Of a DNA stretch of 64,000 nt, positions 27,828 through 34,987 are shown in pieces. Within the stretch, counting starts at the first letter, position 1. Every line of letters starts with the position of its first letter. Location of the stretch: positions 1 through 64,000 of the forward strand of contig NZ_MDDN01000011.1 of the NCBI RefSeq assembly GCF_001708185.1. Reading direction: 5' to 3'. The translations under genes were made by a program, and so were the position numbers. This DNA is from Lysinibacillus xylanilyticus. GTDB taxonomy: Bacteria; Bacillota; Bacilli; Bacillales_A; Planococcaceae. The notes beneath the pieces are model-generated. The model saw only the letters and a list, made by a program, of their open reading frames with translations, was not told the origin of the DNA and did not search any database.

Positions 27828-28727
27828 ATGGAGTCTGTTGTGAGACAAAGCATAAAAACAAATAATTTATTTTCCTATTTCAAGCATTTATATGGGCAGC
27901 ATCAAAACAATACTTTATATATAAAACGTTTAAAAGCGTTGAAGCAAATTATTCAGGACAAGAATTTGGATACATATTTTCAGCCTATCGTCGATTTACA
28001 GACGAGGCAAACGGTGGGTTTTGAGGCGTTGAATCGTCCGTGGCTTTCAGAATTATTTAATAGTGTCGATCAGTTTTATGAATTTGTTGGACAAACGGAC
28101 TGCGTATTTTTATTTGAGTGCTTTTGTCGTAATCTTTCATTGCAGCGCTTCCAAGAACGACTGCACGAAGATTGGATAAACAGAGGCTTTTTAGTATTTG
28201 TTAATATACATCCGAATGTCTTACTTGATAAGAACTACCATAGTGGTGAAACCTTACAATTATTAAAAGAGCTGGGTATTAAACCACAACAGGTAGTATT
28301 TGAGCTAACTGAACGCAGTGCCGTAGTAGATTTTGTGGAGTTTGAACGTGTGTTATCACATTATCGATCACAGGGTTATCGAATCGCAGTGGATGATGTG
28401 GGTTCAGGATACAATAGCTTAAAAACACTTGTTTATTTAAAGCCAGAATTTATTAAACTAGACCGTTCTTTAATACAATTTATTGATAAAAACAGCGAGC
28501 AACAGCAGCTGGTCACATTGCTCATGAGATACGCCGAGCAGGCTGAGACAAAAATTATTGCAGAGGGTATTGAACGTCAGGAAGAATTAAACTATTTACA
28601 TAATATTGGTATTCACTACGCGCAAGGTTATGCGATAGGGAAACCCGCAAAGGAAATACATTTGGGGAAAATAAGGATGGATGACCATGAAAATAGGGGA
28701 AGTCATAGAAAGTGTTCCTTGTATTGA
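27828..28727 (+). CDS. EAL-domain c-di-GMP phosphodiesterase
   Basis: A 299-residue EAL protein. It shows YFQPIVDLQ, catalytic Glu in FEALNRP (Glu66), Asn in VFVNIHPN, FELTERS, the metal-binding DD in AVDDVGSGYN, Lys in FIKLDRSL and IAEGIER, all the usual catalytic positions. It is probably an active c-di-GMP hydrolase, cytoplasmic, with only a short N-terminal extension. ATG 27828 follows AAGAGGTG. The next gene (CBS-GGDEF) starts 47 bases inside its 3' end in another frame. An EAL-CBS-GGDEF order in one chain is a known architecture, so the pair looks like a split version. Confidence 0.92.
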   Translation: MESVVRQSIKTNNLFSYFKHLYGQHQNNTLYIKRLKALKQIIQDKNLDTYFQPIVDLQTRQTVGFEALNRPWLSELFNSVDQFYEFVGQTDCVFLFECFCRNLSLQRFQERLHEDWINRGFLVFVNIHPNVLLDKNYHSGETLQLLKELGIKPQQVVFELTERSAVVDFVEFERVLSHYRSQGYRIAVDDVGSGYNSLKTLVYLKPEFIKLDRSLIQFIDKNSEQQQLVTLLMRYAEQAETKIIAEGIERQEELNYLHNIGIHYAQGYAIGKPAKEIHLGKIRMDDHENRGSHRKCSLY

Positions 28728-29643
28728 TGAATTTGTGAAAAATAAAGAAGTGGATTTGCTTTTTACAAACGATCCGTCATTACGTAGTGTCGTTGTTGTT
28801 CGAGATGACAAACCAATTGGGCATATTACACGCACACATTTTTATCAAAAAATTGGTACACGTTATGGCTATAATTTATTTATGGGACGGCAAAATCAAC
28901 TTATTATGAAAGAGAATCCTTTAATTATAGATCGTCATACACCTATAACAGAAGTCAGCACGGAAGCGATGCAAAGACGACCAGAGGACTTATATGATGA
29001 TGTGATTGTAACAAAAAATGGCTTATATTATGGTGTCGTAAGTATTCGAGAATTACTGTTAAAGCTTGTAGAAACACAAGTAGCTATTGCAAGCTTTTTG
29101 AATCCGTTAAGCAGTCTTCCAGGCAATAAATTAATTGATGAAAAGCTCGAAGAAGCATTACAGCTACCGCGATATAGTTTAATATATTTTGATTTAGATC
29201 ATTTTAAATCCTATAATGACACGTATGGTTTTAATAAAGGGGATAAAATTTTACTGTATTTAACAGACATCTTAAAAAGAAATATAGTTGGTACAGAGGA
29301 ATTTTTAGGGCATATTGGTGGAGATGATTTCGTTGCTATTCTTCCTCATTATGAGGCTAACTCAATTTGTCAAAGAATTATTGATGAGTTTGATGCATTC
29401 ATTTTGAGCTTTTATGAACTAGAAGATTTAGGGCAATTACAGATTCATAATAGGGCTGGTACACTTGAGCCGTTCACATGCACTTCACTATCCATCGCAG
29501 TTATAACAAATCAATATCAGCAATTTGAATCTGTTGATCAATTGTCAGATGCGGTGACGCGTGTGAAAAAACAATGTAAAACAATTTCAGGAAGCTCTTA
29601 TCTAGTTAATGATCATGAAAAAGAAACCTATCTCGTTCACTAA
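28681..29643 (+). CDS. CBS-GGDEF protein, possible diguanylate cyclase
   Basis: A 320-residue protein. Residues 1-130 form a CBS pair (VVVVRDDKPIGHITRTHF; VIVTKNGLYYGVVSIRELL) and residues 150-320 a GGDEF domain with YFDLDHFKSYNDTYGFNKGD. The signature is GGDDF (213-217) in place of GGDEF or GGEEF, a conservative Glu-to-Asp change at the fourth position that may lower or abolish cyclase activity. ATG 28681 follows AAGGATGG inside the EAL gene, so translation is probably coupled. The CBS pair may sense adenine nucleotides. Confidence 0.88.
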   Translation: MTMKIGEVIESVPCIDEFVKNKEVDLLFTNDPSLRSVVVVRDDKPIGHITRTHFYQKIGTRYGYNLFMGRQNQLIMKENPLIIDRHTPITEVSTEAMQRRPEDLYDDVIVTKNGLYYGVVSIRELLLKLVETQVAIASFLNPLSSLPGNKLIDEKLEEALQLPRYSLIYFDLDHFKSYNDTYGFNKGDKILLYLTDILKRNIVGTEEFLGHIGGDDFVAILPHYEANSICQRIIDEFDAFILSFYELEDLGQLQIHNRAGTLEPFTCTSLSIAVITNQYQQFESVDQLSDAVTRVKKQCKTISGSSYLVNDHEKETYLVH

Positions 29644-29659
29644 ACGAAGTAGGTTTTTT
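29624..29659 (+). terminator. Terminator of the EAL/GGDEF operon
   Basis: AAACCTATCTCGTT pairs with AACGAAGTAGGTTT and is followed by T6. It overlaps the last codons of the GGDEF gene. Confidence 0.88.
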
Positions 29660-29667
29660 ATCTTTTA

Positions 29668-29910
29668 GTAAGTACTCCACAAAAACATCTTCGTATTTAC
29701 TGCTGCTTGCAGATCGTCACCAATTCTAGCGTTGTCGACTAAAATATAAATAAGACCTAAATGAGTAATGGTTTTAATCATCATTTCTTGAATCTCTTCT
29801 TCTGCAGCAACATCTACTTCACATCGAATGCATTAGCGGTGTCCTTGTTTAATGCATCCTCATTAAAGTCGGCAATTACCACTCTTGCTCCTTCCTTAAC
29901 GAAAAAAGTC
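29668..29910 (-). pseudogene. Short-chain dehydrogenase/reductase relic
   Basis: The minus strand from 29910 reads FVKEGARVVIADFNEDAL, the NAD-binding second strand of a short-chain dehydrogenase, and stops at DVK*. In another frame it continues DVAAEEEIQEMMIKTITHLG, then IYILVDNARIGDD, which aligns with the family's DILVNNAGIG motif. The frame then runs to WSTY* at about 29668. The N-terminal glycine motif, the Tyr-Lys catalytic part and the C-terminal half are missing. It is a frameshifted, deleted fragment between a terminator and the tcyP promoter. Confidence 0.82.
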
Positions 29911-30008
29911 TACTGTTAAATTTAAATTATTATATTTCGTTTTTAGGGAATAATCATAAGAAATAACAGCTTTCGTTATAAGAAAATATTAATCTAAACA
30001 AAACATAC

Positions 30009-30037
30009 TTGAATTATAGGGATTATAGGTATATAAT
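30009..30037 (+). promoter_or_regulatory. Sigma-A promoter of the cystine transporter gene
   Basis: The -35 is TTGAAT (30009-30014), a 17-base spacer follows, and the -10 is a perfect TATAAT (30032-30037), about 40 bases before the TTG start. B. subtilis tcyP is repressed by CymR; I cannot assign a CymR site with confidence here. Confidence 0.75.
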
Positions 30038-30075
30038 TCGATTTACATTAAACAAACTGGTTAGGGGGCTTTCCA

Positions 30076-31470
30076 TTGTCTACATTACAAATCGTTCTTA
30101 ACGTAGCCGTTTTACTTGTGTTCGTTGGGATTTTATATCTTATGAATAAAAAACACGTTAAGTTTTCAAATCGTGTTTTTACAGCTTTAGGTTTAGGTAT
30201 TGCACTTGGTCTTGGACTGCATTTAATTTATGGTATTGATTCTGAAGTTTTAGCTAAAACAACAAGTTGGTACAATATTATTGGTACTGGTTATGTTAAA
30301 TTGCTACAAATGGTTGCAATGCCATTAATTTTCATTTCAATCTTAATAGCCTTTACGAAAATGAAAGTTGGCAAAAACTTTGGGAAAATGGCAGCACTTA
30401 TTTTGGCGATTTTAATCGGTACAACTGCTGTTTCAGCTGCGGTTGGTATTTTTTCAGCAACAGTTTTCGATTTAGATGCTTCCCACATTATACAAGGGTC
30501 AGCAGAAACTGAGCGTGGAGCATATTTAGAGGAAAAAACTTCTGGATTAACTGCGCCGGATTTACCAACGCAAATTATTGAGTTATTCCCAGCAAATCCA
30601 TTTTTAGATTTAACAGGTGCTCGTTCGACTTCAACGATCGCTGTTGTTATTTTTTCAGCGTTCTTAGGTTTTGCATACTTACGTATAGCACGTAAAGATG
30701 AAGCTACTGCGGCCACTATTAAAAAGGGCTTGGATGCAATCTATGCATTAGTAATGGGCGTTGTAACAATTGTCTTACGTTTAACACCATATGGTATTTT
30801 AGCCATTATGGCTCGTACAGTGGCAACATCTGATTTCGGGGCAATTTATAATTTAGGTAAGTTTGTTATTGCGTCTTATGTAGCGTTATTCATTGTGTTT
30901 ATAGTACACTTATTAATCCTTACATTAAGTGGTTTAAATCCATTTACGTATTTAAAAAAATCTGCAGAAACATTATTGTTTGCTTTCACTTCACGTTCAA
31001 GTGCAGGTACTTTACCGATGAATATTAAAACGCAAACAGGTCGTCTCGGTGTACCTGAGGGGATCGCGAACTTCTCAGGCTCATTCGGATTATCTATTGG
31101 TCAAAATGGCTGTGCCGGTGTTTATCCTGCGATGCTAGCGATTATGATTGCACCTACAGTAGGCATTAATCCGCTTGATCCAGTATTCATCATTACTGTG
31201 ATCGCAGTCGTAGCAATCAGTTCATTTGGTGTAGCTGGTGTTGGTGGAGGTGCAACATTCGCGGCAATTCTTGTATTATCAGCACTCGATTTACCGATTG
31301 CACTTGCTGGTGTATTAATCTCTGTTGAGCCATTAATCGACATGGGGCGTACTGCTCTTAATGTAAGTGGTTCAATGATGGCAGGTGTGACAACAGCACG
31401 TGTCACAAAAGAGTTGGATACGGAAATGTACAATAATAAAGAATTAGGAGCTCAAGTAGCGGACCTATAA
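30076..31470 (+). CDS. tcyP: L-cystine symporter, DAACS family
   Basis: A 464-residue sodium- or proton-coupled symporter, the length of B. subtilis TcyP (YhcL), with the long first loop typical of TcyP. DAACS motifs are FTSRSSAGTLPMN (the serine-rich loop), SFGLSIGQNGCAGVYPAMLAI and the final SVEPLIDMGRTALNVSGSMM. The TTG start at 30076 follows AGGGGG by 7 bases. It imports cystine as a sulphur source. It is a single-gene unit with its own promoter and terminator. Confidence 0.93.
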   Translation: MSTLQIVLNVAVLLVFVGILYLMNKKHVKFSNRVFTALGLGIALGLGLHLIYGIDSEVLAKTTSWYNIIGTGYVKLLQMVAMPLIFISILIAFTKMKVGKNFGKMAALILAILIGTTAVSAAVGIFSATVFDLDASHIIQGSAETERGAYLEEKTSGLTAPDLPTQIIELFPANPFLDLTGARSTSTIAVVIFSAFLGFAYLRIARKDEATAATIKKGLDAIYALVMGVVTIVLRLTPYGILAIMARTVATSDFGAIYNLGKFVIASYVALFIVFIVHLLILTLSGLNPFTYLKKSAETLLFAFTSRSSAGTLPMNIKTQTGRLGVPEGIANFSGSFGLSIGQNGCAGVYPAMLAIMIAPTVGINPLDPVFIITVIAVVAISSFGVAGVGGGATFAAILVLSALDLPIALAGVLISVEPLIDMGRTALNVSGSMMAGVTTARVTKELDTEMYNNKELGAQVADL

Positions 31471-31475
31471 ACAAA

Positions 31476-31509
31476 AAAGAGTTACTCTCGTTTGAGAGTA
31501 GCTCTTTTT
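31476..31509 (+). terminator. Terminator after tcyP
   Basis: AAAAGAGTTACTCTC pairs with GAGAGTAGCTCTTTTT around GTTT. Confidence 0.92.
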
Positions 31510-31540
31510 GTATCAGATCAGGTGTGTTGGCTTTTATCCA

Positions 31541-31640
31541 TCTTAAAGGCTCTGAGCGACGAGCCGCTTCCTTCGCTCCGCTTCGTGCAGGGTCTCGTCT
31601 GTCTCGCTTTCCCGCGGGAGTCGAGTAGCCCTACGCTACA
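31541..31640. repeat. GC-rich interspersed repeat, family C, copy 1
   Basis: A GC-rich block containing CGACGAGCCGCTTCCTTCGC, CTTCGTGCAGG, CTCGCTTTCCCGCGGGAGTC and GAGTAGCC. Shared words with 51500-51610 (CTCGCTTTCCTGTGGGCGAG, TCGAGCCGCC) suggest a degenerate second copy. The frame running through it is not a gene. The rest of 31510-31806 shows nothing recognisable. Confidence 0.5.
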
Positions 31641-31806
31641 ATTAGTCAAAATGGGAATATATAGACGAAACAGTAACGAAAAAATCCTTTTTTTTCGCTC
31701 AATAATAAACCTATTTTTTCCTAATCAAACGCCTGGTATCAGATATAAAAAGCGGGTTGTGATGTAAGTAATAGCCACTTTAATGATCAAGAATCAATTC
31801 ATCCCT

Positions 31807-32121
31807 CTAAATTAATTTTACATAAAAGTCTTTGCCATTCATGAGTTCGTTAATCTCGATGTCGTAAATGTTTTTATAGTAATCATAAATATTACGTGCT
31901 AACCCTGAGTGTCCATTTAAATATGTTCCCTTTTTAATCTCTTTACGTGGATTATGGAAATCAAAATATAAGCGTGAATCGTGGCACATTGAATCTAAAA
32001 TAGCTTTAAACTCTTGTTCTTCAATATGAATCCCGCGTGTATATTTGCATTCTCTGCGGTATGTATCGTGAGAAACATTCACCGGCGCAGACTCAAGAAT
32101 CATTTCGATTTTTTTACTCAA
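31807..32121 (-). CDS. Conserved-looking hypothetical protein
   Basis: A 104-residue soluble, charged protein that I do not recognise. It begins SKKIEMILESAPVNVSHDTY and contains RECKYTRGIHIEEQEFKAIL, YFDFHNPRKEIKKGTYLNG and NIYDYYKNIYDIEINEL. There are no membrane segments or obvious catalytic motifs. The ribosome binding site AAGGAG lies about 10 bases before ATG 32121, and codon use matches its neighbours, so it is likely a real gene. It lies 136 bases downstream of ypsA on the same strand. Confidence 0.7.
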   Translation of the reverse strand: MSKKIEMILESAPVNVSHDTYRRECKYTRGIHIEEQEFKAILDSMCHDSRLYFDFHNPRKEIKKGTYLNGHSGLARNIYDYYKNIYDIEINELMNGKDFYVKLI

Positions 32122-32256
32122 ATGTTAACAGCTCCTTATAGGATAGTAGCAACAAAGGATCGTAAAGCAACAAGCAAAGAACTTAGATAAACTCTTCCAA
32201 CTACAAGTGTCTATTTATTCTAGTATATAATTATCAGAAAATTATAGCAATATTTC

Positions 32257-32811
32257 TCACCAATCTTGTTGTTGCATTTCTTCTGCTATTATTTGTAAAT
32301 CGTAGGCTGTGATCATTAAAAGTGTATAGTCGTGTGTTTCCATATATTTTTCTGCTAGACGCTTTATATATTTAGGGGAGCCTTCATTTTCTTCGTCATA
32401 AACTAGCAGTAAACCATCTGTATTTTGAATAATGAACTTGTCTTTTTCGATAAATTGCCACGGAGCCTCATATGGCTTTTTCGTAACGCTCGTTACAAAG
32501 TCTGCTTGAGCTACTAATGATTGATACTTTTCTTTTTTTGGCTCTTGCCAGTTTTTCTCCTGCTCTAAAAAAGGAGTAATAACAGCATATTTTACATGCG
32601 GAAATTCTTTTTTTAACATAAGAACAACATCAGCACCCCATGATTCTACCCCTTGCTGACCACTAATAATCACCCATTCTAACCCTTCATCAATCAGAAT
32701 CCGTAGACGGTCTTCGAGTGTTTTTTTTATGATGGCAATGCCAGGATGCTTGTCGTTGAAAATTCCTAGTTCGTGTGGTTTATAGCCAGTGATCATAATT
32801 CGCTGTAACAA
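32257..32811 (-). CDS. ypsA: YpsA (DUF1273) family protein
   Basis: A 184-residue SLOG-fold nucleotide-binding protein. Family motifs are ITGYKPHELGIF at the N terminus, LEWVIISGQQGVESWGADVV, AVITPFLEQEKNWQEPKKEKY and DGLLLVYDEENEGSPKYIKRLAEK. In Firmicutes YpsA influences cell division and oxidative stress. The TTG at 32811 gives an N terminus of normal length; an ATG at 32796 would cut it. The only site for that TTG is the GGGGG in the 3' arm of the hairpin at 32818-32863. Confidence 0.93.
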   Translation of the reverse strand: MLQRIMITGYKPHELGIFNDKHPGIAIIKKTLEDRLRILIDEGLEWVIISGQQGVESWGADVVLMLKKEFPHVKYAVITPFLEQEKNWQEPKKEKYQSLVAQADFVTSVTKKPYEAPWQFIEKDKFIIQNTDGLLLVYDEENEGSPKYIKRLAEKYMETHDYTLLMITAYDLQIIAEEMQQQDW

Positions 32812-32817
32812 TAAAAC

Positions 32818-32863
32818 GCCCCCTAAGCTGTATATTATGTAGTACTAGTATACAGTAGGGGGC
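32818..32863 (-). promoter_or_regulatory. Hairpin enclosing the ypsA ribosome binding site
   Basis: On the minus strand GCCCCCTACTGTATA pairs with TATACAGCTTAGGGGGC around a 14-base loop, leaving a 2-base bulge. The 3' arm contains the GGGGG that sits 5-6 bases before the ypsA TTG. The stem would hide the ribosome binding site. TTTTATTG follows, so a weak terminator is an alternative. Confidence 0.7.
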
Positions 32864-32924
32864 AGGTAAAACGAATTTCAATATGTTGTATAGTTGTTCC
32901 CAAGATGAGTGAATGATTAGCTTA

Positions 32925-33020
32925 TTAAAACGCAAATAGTGTTAAGACTGCAGCTACAGCAGCACATATGCCTAAAAACCACCATGTGTCTGTAAAGTCC
33001 TCTTTGGAGTCACTATTCAT
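32925..33020 (-). CDS. 31-residue membrane microprotein
   Basis: ATG 33020 follows AAAGGAAG by 9 bases and encodes a short acidic head (NSDSKEDFTDT) followed by WWFLGICAAVAAVLTLFAF, one membrane helix. Its start overlaps the last 8 bases of the DUF418 gene, so it is probably translated by coupling to it. It is not recognisable as a known family. A single-pass partner of the DUF418 protein is possible. Confidence 0.65.
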   Translation of the reverse strand: MNSDSKEDFTDTWWFLGICAAVAAVLTLFAF

Positions 33021-34182
33021 GTGAAGTACTTCCTTTCTGTTTGATTTTAACCTGTCCGTTCCAGGACCAATTCGTCCAAACGCGCAGTACAGTTTCGAAA
33101 GGTCCGCGTTTAAATTTCTTTAAATAGGCAAGGCTGAAAACACATTGTAAGCTATACAAAACGATTCCAAATAAAATACCGCCGAACACGCCTAGCTTGC
33201 CGAATAAGCCTAGACCATATCCGTAAAATACTGTTGTACAAATAATCGTTTGCATTAGATAATTGGTTAATGATAGTTTACCAACACTCTCAAAGGCAGG
33301 AGCTAACAGTTGTACTGGGCGAGTGTTATATAATAAAGCTGCAAGGCAGACATAGCCAACTGACAGTAACTGTGAACCACCCATCATCAACATGTCAGAA
33401 AAATTACTTTCTATAAAACTTAAACTTTTACATGCTAGCCCTATTGGAACGAGCAATGCACCTAGCTTATACCATTTCTTTTCGTCCTCCATATTTACAA
33501 AAGCTTGCTTTTTAGCGAGCCCCATGCCGAAGAGGAATAATGACGCATAAAATACTGGTCCAATAATAAGAAGAATGAATATGAGAGCAGGATCATCCAT
33601 TCCAGGAGGGGTAACATTTGAGCGGAAATCCTGTATTTCGGAATAGCTGCCATTAGCATATACATCGTCGGCCTTTTGAATATAAGTTTGCATTTCTTTT
33701 TGTTCTTTTTCGGATTCTGTCATAGAACCGAATGAAAAGGCTATTGTAAGTAATAATAAGATACCAGACCAAATAAATAACGTTTTTGGTTTGCGATTAA
33801 TAAATGGAATTAAAAATAAAGTCATGCAGCCATAGGAAAATAAAATATCACCTTCCCATAAAAACGTTGAATGTAGTAAACCTAAGCCTATTAACCCGGT
33901 AGCACGACGTAAAATAGACCATCGACTCTTATCCTTTTTTTTACGAATAGACTCAATCAATTTAATAAGAGAGAAGCCGAATAAAATGGTGAAAATCGGC
34001 ATAAAAGAGCCTTCTATAAAGACTTTTACAAAATACAAAGCCCCGTTATCAAGGGCGGATAGATCTTTTAGTTCATCTTTGCCATACATGCCAAACTGGA
34101 AAATCAGCAAATTCGCCATTAAGATGCCAAATAAACTAAAACCACGCATTGTATCTATGAAGGTAACACGTTTTGTTGTCAT
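33013..34182 (-). CDS. DUF418 family membrane protein (YeiB-like)
   Basis: A 389-residue protein with about ten helices. The family head FIDTMRGFSLFGILMANLLIF and tail LTNYLMQTIICTTVFYGYG, then GPFETVLRVWTNWSW, identify DUF418. The domain is related to acyltransferase-3-type membrane proteins; the substrate is unknown. A hydrophilic loop (about residues 155-200) faces one side of the membrane. It is transcribed away from a two-component system 104 bases upstream. Confidence 0.88.
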   Translation of the reverse strand: MTTKRVTFIDTMRGFSLFGILMANLLIFQFGMYGKDELKDLSALDNGALYFVKVFIEGSFMPIFTILFGFSLIKLIESIRKKKDKSRWSILRRATGLIGLGLLHSTFLWEGDILFSYGCMTLFLIPFINRKPKTLFIWSGILLLLTIAFSFGSMTESEKEQKEMQTYIQKADDVYANGSYSEIQDFRSNVTPPGMDDPALIFILLIIGPVFYASLFLFGMGLAKKQAFVNMEDEKKWYKLGALLVPIGLACKSLSFIESNFSDMLMMGGSQLLSVGYVCLAALLYNTRPVQLLAPAFESVGKLSLTNYLMQTIICTTVFYGYGLGLFGKLGVFGGILFGIVLYSLQCVFSLAYLKKFKRGPFETVLRVWTNWSWNGQVKIKQKGSTSHE

Positions 34183-34255
34183 TGCGTTTTATCTCCTTAA
34201 TTGGTTATCTTATACATAGTGTAGTTTACAAAACTTATGGTGAAATAATGACAAC

Positions 34256-34272
34256 CTTAAAGTAATCTTAAA
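34256..34272 (+). promoter_or_regulatory. Direct repeat before the response regulator gene
   Basis: CTTAAAGTAATCTTAAAAG holds two CTTAAA words 11 bases apart, just ahead of the ribosome binding site. This is the pattern of OmpR-type autoregulatory sites. It also lies in the upstream region of the divergent DUF418 gene. Confidence 0.4.
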
Positions 34273-34285
34273 AGTAGGTGATAGA

Positions 34286-34987
34286 ATGCGAGATGCATCG
34301 ATTTTAGTGTTAGAGGACGAACTTGCAATTGCGGAAATGATTGAAATTATATTAAGAAAAGAAGGATTATTAAACATTACACTCTGCGGCACTGTTCAAG
34401 AAGCAAAAAAGAAAATTGAAACGAAGGTTTTTGATTTTTACCTATTAGATATTATGCTTCCAGACGGTAGCGGGCTTGAAATGGCGAATATGATTCGTGA
34501 GCAAAGTGATGCACCTATATTCTTTTTAACGGCTAAAGGTAGTGATGCAGATAAGCTTCGTGGTTTTATGAACGGTGCAGACGATTATATTACGAAACCA
34601 TTTAATCCACTTGAGCTTGTTGCGCGGGTGAAAGTACAGCTTGCGAGATATATAAAGAAAAAGGGTGTGCCAGAAAGTAATTTATTTACTTGTAGTCGAT
34701 TTACATTTGATATCGATGCAGCGGAGATAACTGTAAATGATACAAAGGAAATTATTAGTGGGCGATTATTTCATTTATTGAAATATTTATGTGAGAATGT
34801 AGGGCAAGTATTATCAAAGGAACAGATTTATGAGCGAGTCTGGGGCGATTGTTTGTTTGATGATAATACAGTGATGGTTCATATTCGAAAACTACGAGAA
34901 AAAATTGAAAAGAATCCAGGTAAACCAACGTGCATTATAACTGTGAGGGGGATTGGTTATAAACTAGTTGGAGATGTTCAATCATGA
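34286..34987 (+). CDS. OmpR/PhoB-family response regulator
   Basis: A 233-residue regulator with Glu10/Asp11 and Asp55 (YLLDIMLPDGSG) in the receiver, Lys in DYITKPFNPLEL, and a winged helix ending HIRKLREKIEKNPGKPTCII. ATG 34286 follows AGGTGAT. It overlaps the kinase gene by 4 bases (ATGA). The divergent DUF418 gene is a possible target, judging only by position. Confidence 0.92.
   Translation: MRDASILVLEDELAIAEMIEIILRKEGLLNITLCGTVQEAKKKIETKVFDFYLLDIMLPDGSGLEMANMIREQSDAPIFFLTAKGSDADKLRGFMNGADDYITKPFNPLELVARVKVQLARYIKKKGVPESNLFTCSRFTFDIDAAEITVNDTKEIISGRLFHLLKYLCENVGQVLSKEQIYERVWGDCLFDDNTVMVHIRKLREKIEKNPGKPTCIITVRGIGYKLVGDVQS

Noticed and set aside
31492-31767. 91-codon plus-strand frame after tcyP
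   Set aside because: It begins inside the tcyP terminator and runs through a GC-rich repeat; no ribosome binding site.
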